Assembly (NCBI RefSeq): GCF_035319885.1
Contig: NZ_CP141285.1
Location: forward strand, 2,604,001-2,668,000
Reading direction: 5' to 3'
Source of the DNA: Altererythrobacter sp. H2
GTDB lineage: Bacteria > Pseudomonadota > Alphaproteobacteria > Sphingomonadales > Sphingomonadaceae
DNA: 64,000 bases
Of the stretch, positions 25,049 to 34,119 are shown one piece after another. The first letter of the stretch is position 1; the number at the start of each line of letters is the position of its first letter. Under the pieces are notes generated by a model. The model saw only the letters and a program-made list of their open reading frames with translations, ran no database searches and was not told the origin of the DNA. The translations under genes and the position numbers were made by a program.

Positions 25049-26289
25049 TTCATCCTCACCCGCACTGGCAAGTGCTTCAGTCCGCCGGTGTGATTGGTCT
25101 TCACCCACTCGGGCTCACCGGCAAGTTCAATGGTATCGACCCGTGCGGCGATCTCGGCGAACAATGCCTCCACTTCCATTTCCGCCAAAATCCGCCCCAG
25201 GCAATGGTGGGCCCCATAGCCAAACGCGAGGTGGCGGTTCGGGCTGCGATCAATCCGGAATTCATCGGGAGCGTCGAACGCCCGCTCATCGCGATTGGCG
25301 GAGAGGTACATCAGCGCAACATGTTCACCTGCCTTGACAGGCTGCCCTGCAAGTTCCGTATCAACCGCTGCCGTTCGAAGAAAATGCCGGACCGGAGTGG
25401 CCCAGCGGAACATTTCCTGCGCCGCCGGGGCAACCAGAGCGGGGTTAGCCCTGAGCTTGGCAAACTCGGCGGGATTGCGCGCCAGCTGCATCATGCCCAC
25501 GCCCACGCTTGAACTGGTGGTGTCATGTCCGGCTGCGGCCAGCAGCATGCCATAAGACAGCGTTTCCATGTCGGACAGCGGCGCGCCGTCGATCGTAGCG
25601 GTCGCGATGACCGACATGAGGTCATCAAGCGGCGCATTGCGCCGTTGCTGTACCACACCGCCGAGATAACCGAAAAATTCCATCGCAGTGGCCAGGCCGA
25701 AATCGCCATTGGCATTGCGTTCAGGGTCACTGGCACCGAACAGTTCCTGCGTCAGCCGCAGCACCAGCGGGGCATCGCTGTCCGGCAAGCCGAGGATCGT
25801 GGTGATCATGATCAGCGGGTAAGGAACCGCGACTTCCTCGACGAAATCGAAGGGGCCGCTGGCGGCCAGGGTCTCGATCCGGTCCACATAGTCCTTCGCC
25901 AGCAGGCGCATCCGTTCGCGCAGGGTGTCGAGGTACTTCGAGTTGAACCATGATTGCGTAAGCTGACGGTGCTTGCGGTGATCGGGCTCGTCCATGTCCA
26001 GCAGGGTGCGGACGGGGCCGGTACGGTTGCCGAACTGTGCAATCGTTCGGTCCTCAAACCAGGACGGCAGCAGGGTCAGGCGCGGTTCGTTCAGCCAGAC
26101 CTTGTTGTTGCGCTCCACCTCCATCACGTTGGCATGGCGCAGCACGGCCCAGAACGGACGATAGGGGTCCTGCTCGATCCACAGCACATCGCCCTGCCCG
26201 CGCATGGCGGCGAGGCGCGCGGCGATCTCGCCGTCGTCGGCATAGACCTCGGGGGAGAACGCATCGATGGTGGTGGTGGGCCGGGTCAC
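25045..26289 (-). CDS. Cytochrome P450
   Basis: A 414-aa soluble bacterial P450. The I-helix is AAAGHDTTSSS, the ExxR motif EMFR, and the heme loop AFGYGAHHCLG with the Cys ligand. The C-terminal NHTGGLKHLPVRVR resembles CYP125/CYP142-related enzymes that oxidise steroid side chains, so hydroxylation of a steroid or terpenoid is plausible. Needs an external redox partner; none is near. Co-translated with the DUF1254 gene upstream and SnoaL-like gene downstream. Confidence 0.9.
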   Translation of the reverse strand: MTRPTTTIDAFSPEVYADDGEIAARLAAMRGQGDVLWIEQDPYRPFWAVLRHANVMEVERNNKVWLNEPRLTLLPSWFEDRTIAQFGNRTGPVRTLLDMDEPDHRKHRQLTQSWFNSKYLDTLRERMRLLAKDYVDRIETLAASGPFDFVEEVAVPYPLIMITTILGLPDSDAPLVLRLTQELFGASDPERNANGDFGLATAMEFFGYLGGVVQQRRNAPLDDLMSVIATATIDGAPLSDMETLSYGMLLAAAGHDTTSSSVGVGMMQLARNPAEFAKLRANPALVAPAAQEMFRWATPVRHFLRTAAVDTELAGQPVKAGEHVALMYLSANRDERAFDAPDEFRIDRSPNRHLAFGYGAHHCLGRILAEMEVEALFAEIAARVDTIELAGEPEWVKTNHTGGLKHLPVRVRMK

Positions 26290-27623
26290 GGTTCGATCCT
26301 TTCGATCTGGGGCGGCGCATAGTGGCCGTCGAGCGCGTCCTTCTGCGGCAGGTACATGCGCAGGACGACGTGGAACGGCGTGGCGGGAACCGGCAGCCAG
26401 TTCGCCTTGCCTTCCGGCGGCTCCGAGGAAGAAAGGTGGAGCGTCAGCGAGCCATCTTCATCGCGCACCAGACCGTCGGTACGGTCTCCGATGGTGTAGC
26501 GCCCGATCGCGTTCGGCATCAGCTGCGAGGTTGCGCGGTCATAGGCGGTGATCGACCAGAACGCATCGACCGGGGGCAGGCCGTCAGCCGCGAAGCGGAT
26601 GCGATAGCGGCGGCCGCCCTGCAAGGGCTCACCCCGGTGATCGGTAATGGCGGCGGGGTAGATCGATTCTTCCGGATCGTTCACATAGCCGCCCCGCGCC
26701 GCTTCGGCGCGGAGCAGGTAGTCGAACCCGGGATCGGCAATGTTCGACGACCACATCCAGCCATTGCGGACATGGGTCGGCCGGAAGCCGCGCTGCGACA
26801 GCACCCCCGGCCCCGATCGGAGTGCACAACCGAGGCCGAGCTTCTGCCCTTCCGACAGGCTGGCCGGATCGAACGCGGCGCCCGGCCCGAAACCGGCCTT
26901 GTCGAACATCGCCATCAGGCCCGCCTCGCCCGCACGGACCGGTACCCCACGAAGCGCCTCGTTCAGCAGCGCATAGAACAGCAGGCTATCGAACGGGCGC
27001 AGGGGCTCGGCCGCCTCGACCGGTGGACCGGACGGCCCGTCAAACCGGATCGCGGCGGAAAGTTCGCGGGCGCGCTCCAGATCCGGCCCGGCCACAGCGA
27101 GCACCCGGCCCAGCATCCAGACGGTATCCGTGGCGAGGCGAATAACCTCCGCGCCTTCCGGTGCCGGGGTGCCAGGGCCGACCAGCGCATAGCGCGTGGT
27201 CGCACCGCCGTTGGTGCGCGTCCCGATATGTAGCGGCCGGCCATAGAGGTCCATGAATGCCAGCGTGTAGTACCGGTCCCCCATTGCCGGCACGTCCAGC
27301 ATGACCGGCCCCTTAGAGAGGTCCAGCCAGGCGTTGAGATAGAGCGTATCGACATTGGCCGCGCGCAGCTGCCCCTGCGTCTCCGGCGTCAGCAGATGGG
27401 GATAGATCGCCATGGTGTTGGCCGGCGCGGCCACTGGCTGCTCGGCGGCGACGCGGTGCGTTTCGTTGTGACGCTGCCGCAGCAGGTCGACCATGGGATA
27501 GCCATAGATATAGCCCTGCAGGCCGATGGACTGCGCCAGCGCGGCCTCGGGGTTGCCCGCCACGGCCCGGCATTGCTCGGCCGATGGCAAGGCCGCGGCA
27601 AGGGCAAGAGCCAAAGTCAGCAT
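26286..27623 (-). CDS. DUF1254/DUF1214 domain protein, exported
   Basis: About 445 aa with a signal peptide (MLTLALALAAALPSAEQCRA). An N-terminal DUF1254 region (YIYGYPMVDLLRQRHNE; NVDTLYLNAWLDLSKGP) is followed by a C-terminal DUF1214 region (WSITAYDRATSQLMPN; NWLPVPATPFHVVLRMYLP). The biochemical role of these domains is poorly defined. ATG 27623 has GGAG at good spacing. It heads an operon with the P450 and SnoaL-like protein, facing away from a TonB receptor gene. The periplasmic location is inferred from the signal. Confidence 0.85.
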   Translation of the reverse strand: MLTLALALAAALPSAEQCRAVAGNPEAALAQSIGLQGYIYGYPMVDLLRQRHNETHRVAAEQPVAAPANTMAIYPHLLTPETQGQLRAANVDTLYLNAWLDLSKGPVMLDVPAMGDRYYTLAFMDLYGRPLHIGTRTNGGATTRYALVGPGTPAPEGAEVIRLATDTVWMLGRVLAVAGPDLERARELSAAIRFDGPSGPPVEAAEPLRPFDSLLFYALLNEALRGVPVRAGEAGLMAMFDKAGFGPGAAFDPASLSEGQKLGLGCALRSGPGVLSQRGFRPTHVRNGWMWSSNIADPGFDYLLRAEAARGGYVNDPEESIYPAAITDHRGEPLQGGRRYRIRFAADGLPPVDAFWSITAYDRATSQLMPNAIGRYTIGDRTDGLVRDEDGSLTLHLSSSEPPEGKANWLPVPATPFHVVLRMYLPQKDALDGHYAPPQIERIEP

Positions 27624-27698
27624 CCCCGTTCTCCAATGCGTATGTTTTTCAGTGCCTGACTGCGATAACACGTATTTTCTTGCGTCGTAAGCTATTTT

Positions 27699-27729
27699 CG
27701 CGTAGCTCAATACCCATAATTATTACGCA
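27699..27729. promoter_or_regulatory. Operator-like inverted repeat, site 5 (CGCGTA-N19-TACGCA)
   Basis: Variant of the repeat in the divergent region between the DUF1254/P450 operon and the TonB receptor operon; the arms are one base further apart. Extra half-sites occur nearby (TGCGTA at 27637, TGCGTC at 27681), so this promoter may hold more than one element. Confidence 0.45.
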
Positions 27730-27769
27730 TAACACGGCCAGACACTGCATCCGGCCAAGGGGAGAGAAC

Positions 27770-30094
27770 ATGAAAGCACTGCTTGCCTGCGCATCCATCG
27801 GCGCGCTCGCTCTGGGTCTCACAACACCTGCGCTGGCGCAGGACTCCGGCGATTCCGGAGCGGAGAGCGATGGCCTGGGCATGATCGTGGTCACCGCGCA
27901 GAAGCGCAGTGAGAACATCCAGGACGTGCCGATTGCCATTTCCGCGGTTGGCTCCGAGTTTCTCGAAAGCCGCGGCATCGATTCGATCGACAAGCTGGGC
28001 ACGCTGGCCCCGAACGTGAAGATCGAGCGGGCGCCGGCCTCCAAGTCGATCTCGCAGATCGCCATCCGCGGCTCGGTCACGATCAACCCTGCGATCACCT
28101 GGGAACCGGCCGTCGGCCTCTACCTCGATGGCGTGTACATCGCGAAGGCGCAGGGCTCGATCTTCGACGTCGCCGACCTTGAGCGGATCGAGGTCCTGCG
28201 CGGTCCGCAAGGCACGCTCTATGGCCGCAACGCGCTGGCGGGGGCGGTCAACCTGATTACCAAGAAGCCCAGCGGCGAAGCCGGCGGCCTGGCCGAAGTC
28301 ACCTATGGCAGCTTTGATGAGATGCGCCTGCGCGGGGTCATCGACCTGCCACAGATGGGCGCCTTCTCGGCCAAGGTTTCCGGCCAGTACCGCAAGCGCG
28401 ACGGCCTGATCGACCTTGCGCCGAACAACCCCTCGGGCCGCAACAGCACCGACTCGATCGATTCCGGCAGCTTCATGGTCCAGCTGCGTGCAGAGATCGC
28501 CGACAACGTGACGGCGGACTACACCTACGACTATTCCAAGATGAGCCAGACGCCGCCCTTCTCGCAGCTCCTGCGGGTCAACCGCAACGGCGATCCGCGC
28601 GACATCTTCGATCCCAACGGCCCGAGCTATGCCTTCGGCGGCGCGTTCTTCCCGCTCGATACCATCGCCAACCCCGACCGTGTGACCTCCGCCTCGATCG
28701 ATGCGCCGGCCTACGAACGCTCGCGCAGCTATGGCCATGCCCTCACGCTGACGGTCGGCCTGGGCGACGCCGAGATCAAATCCATCACCGCCTATCGCGA
28801 CATGGCCTGGGCGGACGGGCTCGATCTTGACGGCTCGCCCTTTCCCGTCGCCTTCACCCAGCGCATTTCCGACTACAACGCCTTCAGCCAGGAGCTTCAG
28901 CTGACCGGGCAGGCGTTCGATGACGCCCTGAGCTATGTTCTGGGCGGGTTCTATTTCAAAGAGCAGGCCGAAACGCTCAACCCGCAGACCTACTTCGGTG
29001 GCGGCGTCGACCTCGATTCGAACTACGGCTCCAACACCGAGGCCTATGCGCTCTACGCCCAGCTCGATTACAAGCTGACCGAGGCGCTCAAGCTGACACT
29101 GGGCGCCCGCTACACCCACGAACGCAAGGACATCAGCCGCTTCTTCCGGGTCAACTTCGATCCGGCCAACGGCATCCTGGCGCCGTTGGTGGTGGCCGAC
29201 CTGCCCTATGGCAGCATCCCGGATGCCACCTACAACAACTTCTCGCCCGCAGTGACGCTGGCCTACAAGGCGTCGGAGAACGTCAACGTCTATGCCCGGT
29301 TCGCCCGCGGCTTCAAGTCGGGCGGGTTCAACGGCGAGACCAATGTCTTTGCCGCGCCCACTGCCGCTTGCCCGAGCGGCGCACTGGAACTGTGTTCGCC
29401 CTATCGCCCGGAAAAGGTCGATACCTTTGAAGTCGGCCTGAAGAGCCAGCTGTTCGACAACCGGGTGGTGTTAAACGTCGCTGCCTTCCGCGATGAGCGC
29501 AAGGACATGCAGCTGTCGGTCTTCACCGCCACCACCGGGGCAGCCTCGATCATCCAGAACGCCGCTGCCGCGCGGATCCAGGGGCTCGAGTTCGAGACCG
29601 TGATCCGGCCGGTTGATGCCCTGACCATCAATGCCTCGCTCGCATTCCTCGATTCCGACTACAAGCGCTTCATTGACGGCGGGGTCGACGTGTCGAACAA
29701 CCGGGCTTTCCCGCACGCCCCCAAGACCACCGCCGCCATCGGAGCCGACTTGCGGGTGGCCGAAGGTGACTGGGGCAAGTTCAACCTCTATGCAGACCTC
29801 AGCTATTCTTCGAGCTACTTCACCTTCCCCTATGCGCTGACCGCACCTGCTGCGTCTGACCAGGTGGCCGGATCGAGCAAGTCGGCCGGGCGGACAATCG
29901 TCAACCTGCGCGCCACAGTGGCGGAAATCCCCCTTGGCGGGGTGGATGCGGACCTGTCGGTGTTCGTGCGCAACCTGACGGAGGAGGACAATCCGTCGAA
30001 CTTCATCGACTTCGGCCCGGGCTTCGGCGGCATCCTACTGGGATACTTCCCCGAGCCGCGGACATTCGGGGTGACGGCCGGGGTCAAGTTCTGA
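27770..30094 (+). CDS. TonB-dependent receptor
   Basis: Complete receptor of 774 aa with a signal peptide (MKALLACASIGALALG... cleaved after ALAQ), a TonB-box-like IVVTAQKR, plug signature VEVLRGPQGTLYGRN-type at RIEVLRGPQGTLYGRNA, and a barrel ending in GVKF. The ATG has AAGGGGAGAG upstream. The plug opening is closely similar to the receptor at the window start, so they are paralogues. It is the first gene of an operon with a SnoaL-like protein, an SDR and a TauD-type dioxygenase. The steroid as substrate is inferred. Confidence 0.95.
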   Translation: MKALLACASIGALALGLTTPALAQDSGDSGAESDGLGMIVVTAQKRSENIQDVPIAISAVGSEFLESRGIDSIDKLGTLAPNVKIERAPASKSISQIAIRGSVTINPAITWEPAVGLYLDGVYIAKAQGSIFDVADLERIEVLRGPQGTLYGRNALAGAVNLITKKPSGEAGGLAEVTYGSFDEMRLRGVIDLPQMGAFSAKVSGQYRKRDGLIDLAPNNPSGRNSTDSIDSGSFMVQLRAEIADNVTADYTYDYSKMSQTPPFSQLLRVNRNGDPRDIFDPNGPSYAFGGAFFPLDTIANPDRVTSASIDAPAYERSRSYGHALTLTVGLGDAEIKSITAYRDMAWADGLDLDGSPFPVAFTQRISDYNAFSQELQLTGQAFDDALSYVLGGFYFKEQAETLNPQTYFGGGVDLDSNYGSNTEAYALYAQLDYKLTEALKLTLGARYTHERKDISRFFRVNFDPANGILAPLVVADLPYGSIPDATYNNFSPAVTLAYKASENVNVYARFARGFKSGGFNGETNVFAAPTAACPSGALELCSPYRPEKVDTFEVGLKSQLFDNRVVLNVAAFRDERKDMQLSVFTATTGAASIIQNAAAARIQGLEFETVIRPVDALTINASLAFLDSDYKRFIDGGVDVSNNRAFPHAPKTTAAIGADLRVAEGDWGKFNLYADLSYSSSYFTFPYALTAPAASDQVAGSSKSAGRTIVNLRATVAEIPLGGVDADLSVFVRNLTEEDNPSNFIDFGPGFGGILLGYFPEPRTFGVTAGVKF

Positions 30095-30097
30095 CCC

Positions 30098-30598
30098 GTG
30101 CCCGCCTCGCTTGAGCAGCGGCTGCAACGGCTGGAGGATGACCGCGCGATCCGGGATCTGAAGGCGCGCTACCTGCGAGCCTGCGATGCCAAGGACCCGG
30201 ACACGGTGCGCGATTGCCTGTTCCCCGAAGGAGCGGTGATCGCGTACGACGGGTTCCCTGCGTTCAACAGCCGGGATGCCTTCGTGGCGGTCTATGCTGC
30301 GATGGGCTGCGCACCGGGGGTGTTCGACATCCACCATGGCGCCAACGGGGTGATCGTGTTCGACGATTCTGACCGGGCCACGGGCCAGTGGTCGCTGCTG
30401 TTCCACAGCATCAACCTGGCAAGCCGCACCCTGACTCAGATGGGGGTCGAATACGACGACGCCTACGTGAAGCGGGATGGCCGCTGGTGGATTTCGGAAA
30501 CCCGGTCGCGACGCCTGTCATGCCTGATCCATGCGGTCGATGACGCGGGCCGGCCTACAGTTACCGTGATGGGCGAACCGCCCGCAACGTTCGGATAG
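30098..30598 (+). CDS. SnoaL-like / NTF2-fold protein (copy 3)
   Basis: A 166-aa NTF2-fold protein starting from GTG, three bases after the TonB receptor stop. Helix QRLEDDRAIRDLKARYLRAC and CLFPEGAVIAYDGFP are followed by FDIHHGANGVIVF and VKRDGRWWISETRSRR. Likely a dehydratase or isomerase-type member by context; possibly also a binding protein. Closest in layout to copy 4 at 32187-32666. Confidence 0.8.
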   Translation: MPASLEQRLQRLEDDRAIRDLKARYLRACDAKDPDTVRDCLFPEGAVIAYDGFPAFNSRDAFVAVYAAMGCAPGVFDIHHGANGVIVFDDSDRATGQWSLLFHSINLASRTLTQMGVEYDDAYVKRDGRWWISETRSRRLSCLIHAVDDAGRPTVTVMGEPPATFG

Positions 30599-30605
30599 GG
30601 GGAGA

Positions 30606-31352
30606 ATGGCCATGCGCTTTGCAGGCAAGCGGGTACTGGTCACGGGCGCAGCATCGGGTATCGGGCGGGCCACCGCCCTGCTGATGGCCCGCGAAGGGGC
30701 GCAGGTGACCATCGGCGATATCAACGAGGCTGGCCTTGCCGAAACCGCAGCGATGATCGGCGATGCGGCCCACGCCGTGCCCTACAACGCCGAAGATCAC
30801 GCTTCCTGCCGCGCGCTGGTCGAAGCCGCTGCGCAGGACAGGCTCGACGTGCTGTGCAACGTCGCCGGAATGCTCAAGTGGGGGCCGACCGACGCCTTTG
30901 CCGTCGAGGACTTCGAGCGGATCCTGCGGATCAACACGACCAGCGTGTTCGTGCTTTGCCAGGCAGCCTTGCCGCACCTGCTCGCCAGCAAGGGCAACGT
31001 GGTCAACATCGGTTCGACCTCGGGCCTGCGCGGCATGATCTACACCGCCGCCTATTGCGCGTCGAAGCACGCGGTCGTGGGCATGACGAGCGCACTGGCC
31101 GCAGAGTATGCGGCGCAGGGCGTGCGGGTGAACGCGGTCTGCCCCGGCCATGTCACCACGCCGATGACGCAGCAGGCCCCGCCCGAAGGCGAACTCGACT
31201 GGGACATGGTCATGCGCGGCATGCCCAAGCTGGTTGATGGCAGCTGCGCACCGGAAGATATCGCCGAGGCGGTCGCCTATCTGGCATCCGAAAAGGCGAG
31301 AAAAGCCACCGGTACGATTCTGGTGGTGGATGGAGGCCAGCTGGTAAGCTAA
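30606..31352 (+). CDS. SDR family oxidoreductase
   Basis: A 248-aa SDR: TGAASGIGRA, CNVAGM replacing NNAG, GSTSGLRGM then YCASK, VCPGHVTTPM, VVDGGQLVS at the end. Two in-frame ATGs (30606, 30612) exist; the second has GGAGA at better spacing. It follows the SnoaL-like gene by a few bases and precedes the dioxygenase gene by 29. A hydroxysteroid role is inferred. Confidence 0.88.
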   Translation: MAMRFAGKRVLVTGAASGIGRATALLMAREGAQVTIGDINEAGLAETAAMIGDAAHAVPYNAEDHASCRALVEAAAQDRLDVLCNVAGMLKWGPTDAFAVEDFERILRINTTSVFVLCQAALPHLLASKGNVVNIGSTSGLRGMIYTAAYCASKHAVVGMTSALAAEYAAQGVRVNAVCPGHVTTPMTQQAPPEGELDWDMVMRGMPKLVDGSCAPEDIAEAVAYLASEKARKATGTILVVDGGQLVS

Positions 31353-31381
31353 CCTCCGGAAAAACCGGGGAGAGAGGAACA

Positions 31382-32215
31382 ATGAATCAGGATCAGATCA
31401 GGCCGATGTCGCGGCATGTCGGCAGCGAAGTGCATGGACTGCGGCTCGCAAGCGCCAGCGACAGCGACATAGCGGGAATCAAGCATTTGCTGGCTGAACG
31501 CGGTCTGGTCGTTTTCCGCGACCAGGACCTGTCGGAGGAAGACCATATCGCCTTTGCCCGCCGGATCGGGCCGATCGTCGTCAACAACTATTTCCCGGCC
31601 AATGGCGGCCATCCCGAAATCGCTGAAGTCCGCAAGAGCGAGACCCAGCAGGTCAATATCGGCGGTGGCTGGCACACCGATCACAGTTACGACCAGGTGC
31701 CGGCGATGGGTTCCATCCTGGTCGCCCGCGAATTGCCGCCCAGCGGCGGCGATACGCTGTTCGCCAGCATGGCAGCAGCCTACGATTCGCTGTCAGACGC
31801 CTTCAAGGCGACGCTGGAGACCCTGCGGGCCGTCCACACCGCCGACCATATCTACGGCCCGGACGGGTTCCTTTCCAATTCGGATCAGGGTGCGGATCTC
31901 AAAGGACGGGACCTGAAGACCCGCGCGGTCCATCCGCTGGTCATCCGCCATCCGGACACCGGGCAGAAGCTGCTCTACGTGAACTCCGGCTTCACTACCC
32001 ATATCGAAGGCTGGACCCGGGACGAGAGCCTCTCACTGCTCAACTACCTGTTTTCCGTCGGCATGCGCGAGGAATTCCAGTGCCGTCTGCAATGGGCGCC
32101 GGGCACGGTGGCCATGTGGGATAACCGGTCGACCTGGCACTATGCGCTCAACGACTACCACGGCCATCGCCGCCTGATGCACCGGATCACGATTGACGGG
32201 GTACCGATCCACTGA
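31382..32215 (+). CDS. TauD/TfdA family Fe(II)/2-oxoglutarate dioxygenase
   Basis: A 277-aa dioxygenase with a complete facial triad: H98 and D100 in GGWHTDHSY, and H253 in MWDNRSTWHYALNDY; an Arg in HRRLMHR would bind 2-oxoglutarate. RBS GGGAGAGAGGAA. The family hydroxylates an aliphatic carbon next to sulfonates, ethers or carboxylates, often leading to fragment loss. Here it could act on a steroid side chain or other group; none can be chosen from sequence. Its 3' end overlaps the convergent SnoaL-like gene by 29 bases. Confidence 0.9.
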   Translation: MNQDQIRPMSRHVGSEVHGLRLASASDSDIAGIKHLLAERGLVVFRDQDLSEEDHIAFARRIGPIVVNNYFPANGGHPEIAEVRKSETQQVNIGGGWHTDHSYDQVPAMGSILVARELPPSGGDTLFASMAAAYDSLSDAFKATLETLRAVHTADHIYGPDGFLSNSDQGADLKGRDLKTRAVHPLVIRHPDTGQKLLYVNSGFTTHIEGWTRDESLSLLNYLFSVGMREEFQCRLQWAPGTVAMWDNRSTWHYALNDYHGHRRLMHRITIDGVPIH

Positions 32216-32666
32216 TTGCGAGGAGCGTGCGGGCAGCGGCCCTGCCGTCGAGCAGGGCGTTGTCCCGCCGCGCCGCCCGCCAGCCTTCGCTGGTTCGCAC
32301 GAACTGCCAGTTGTTGGCAGCCACGCGCACCGTGTCCCACCCTGCCCCGGTTTTGCGGAAGACGATGCTGTGGCACAGTGCCGTCGCCTGATCGCCCGCC
32401 AGCGTGATAACGGGCGGGCTGAGCACGTGGGCGCAACCGTCGCTCATCAAATCCCGGTGGACTGGTCCCTCGATCAGGGCTGCAATCGCGGCGTGGCCGC
32501 GCGCTTCGGGAAATCCGTCGACCGCATAGACGCCATCGCTGGTCCACAGGGCCGCCACCGCCTGCGCGTCACCGCTGTCTGCCATCGGGCCGTAGGACGC
32601 GATGAGATTACCGATCGCTTCGCGGTCTTCCAGTGCCTGCAGGCGCTCGTGGATGGTATCAGCCAA
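32187..32666 (-). CDS. SnoaL-like / NTF2-fold protein (copy 4)
   Basis: A 159-aa NTF2-fold protein: helix ERLQALEDREAIGNLIASYG, LWTSDGVYAVDGFPEARG, CAHVLSPPVITLAG, and WRAARRDNALLDG at the end. Last gene of the hsa minus-strand operon, its ATG overlapping the FAD protein stop by eight bases. The association with ring A/B genes favours a role in steroid nucleus dehydration or isomerisation, which is inference. Confidence 0.8.
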   Translation of the reverse strand: MADTIHERLQALEDREAIGNLIASYGPMADSGDAQAVAALWTSDGVYAVDGFPEARGHAAIAALIEGPVHRDLMSDGCAHVLSPPVITLAGDQATALCHSIVFRKTGAGWDTVRVAANNWQFVRTSEGWRAARRDNALLDGRAAARTLLAISGSVPRQS

Positions 32667-34119
32667 GCGCGGCCGCGCGCCCGGCCTGCCGTCCGAAGAA
32701 GGTGCAGTCAGCCAGGCTCATGCCGGAAGAATAGCCGTGCCCCCAGGCAGGCAGGCCGCTGGTGCAGCGCCCGGCAGCGTAGAGGCCCGGGATCGGCGTT
32801 CCGCCCCGGCCCAGCACTTCGCCATCGGTCGAGGTATGGAGCCCGCCGAGGGTGAAGAAGCTGAAATAGCTGGACTGGAAATTGAGCTCCAGCGCCACGA
32901 ACGGCCCCTGGTCGAGCGGCATCAGGATCGGCGGGCGCTTGTCGAACAGCGGATCGCGGCCTTCGCGGGCATGGGCGTTGTAGAACGCCATCGTGGTGCT
33001 GAGCGTGCCTTGGGGCATCTCCAGCTCGGTCTCGACCTCTTCCCACGTGTCCCCGGTCCCGGCGATGTCGGTCCGGGCGAAGTCCATCGGCTGGACGAAC
33101 TGCGCGCTGTCCAGCAGTAGGTAGACCTTGCCGCCCGGCTGGTCGACCGCGCAGCGGCTGACCCGCCCGTGGTAGCAATCCTCGTTGATGAACCGCTGGC
33201 CGTGGACATTGACGAACACCCCGTTGGCGTGACTTTCCGGCATGGTCCACGGGCAAGTGGTGAAAAACTGATCCATGTGGATCGCCTCGCCGCCAGCACC
33301 GACCCCCAGCAGGATGCCGCTGCCATCGTCCTTATCGCCGATCGGGTCGTTGAGCTTGAAAGTGTCGGGGCAATGCTTGCGCCGCAGATCATCGTTGAAC
33401 ACGAACCCGCCGGTGGCCAGCACCACGCCTTTGCTGGCGCGGACAAAGCGCGGCTGGTTGTCGATCCGCATGATCACGCCGACGATCCGGCCCTCGTCCT
33501 CGATCAACGCCAGTGCGCGGGCGTCGACGACGATCTCGACGTGTCGATTCCGGGCGCTGGCTTCCAGAATGTCGACCAGTGGCCGCCCCCCGCCCCAGCC
33601 CATGTGCTGGATCACGTGGCCGCGCGGGGCCGGTCTGGCAATGTCGCAGAACGGCGCGGCGGCCTCGCTGCCGGACCAGATCAGGGTAGAATCGTCGGTC
33701 GGCTCGATATGCTTTCCGGGCAGGTAGTTGCCGCGATAGGGCACGCCCTCCGCCTTGAGCCAGGCGTAGTGGTTCAGGGCCTCGCGCCCGTAGAGTTCGC
33801 ACTTGGCAATATCGACGCAAGGGCCGCCCGCCGCCTTGAGATAAGCGGTGAAGTCCTCGGTGCTGTCCTCGAAGCCCGCCGCGCGCTGTGCATCGGTGCC
33901 GCCACCGCCGCCGATGTAGATTTCCCCGCCCGACAGGCCCGAGGCGCCGCCGCTGCCCGAATTGCGCTCGAACAGCATGACCTTTGCGCCCGCATCAGCG
34001 GCTTCGATCGCGGCGCAGGCACCCGTGGCACCGAACCCGATCACCGCAACATCGGTTTCGAAATCCCAGCGCCCGACTTCTGCTGCCGGATAGGGCCGGT
34101 GGAGCGAAATCTCAGCCAT
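32659..34119 (-). CDS. FAD-dependent oxidoreductase, fumarate reductase/KstD superfamily
   Basis: A 486-aa flavoprotein. The dinucleotide motif GFGATG is at residues 28-33, with [16 protein letters not shown] after it, [12 protein letters not shown] as a second FAD contact, and a C-terminal segment [21 protein letters not shown]. The YPGxG motif of classical KstD is absent, so delta1-dehydrogenation in the same way is unlikely; a delta4-type dehydrogenase or C=C reductase is possible. It sits between hsaF and a SnoaL-like gene with 8-base overlaps at both ends. Confidence 0.83.
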   Translation of the reverse strand: MAEISLHRPYPAAEVGRWDFETDVAVIGFGATGACAAIEAADAGAKVMLFERNSGSGGASGLSGGEIYIGGGGGTDAQRAAGFEDSTEDFTAYLKAAGGPCVDIAKCELYGREALNHYAWLKAEGVPYRGNYLPGKHIEPTDDSTLIWSGSEAAAPFCDIARPAPRGHVIQHMGWGGGRPLVDILEASARNRHVEIVVDARALALIEDEGRIVGVIMRIDNQPRFVRASKGVVLATGGFVFNDDLRRKHCPDTFKLNDPIGDKDDGSGILLGVGAGGEAIHMDQFFTTCPWTMPESHANGVFVNVHGQRFINEDCYHGRVSRCAVDQPGGKVYLLLDSAQFVQPMDFARTDIAGTGDTWEEVETELEMPQGTLSTTMAFYNAHAREGRDPLFDKRPPILMPLDQGPFVALELNFQSSYFSFFTLGGLHTSTDGEVLGRGGTPIPGLYAAGRCTSGLPAWGHGYSSGMSLADCTFFGRQAGRAAALG

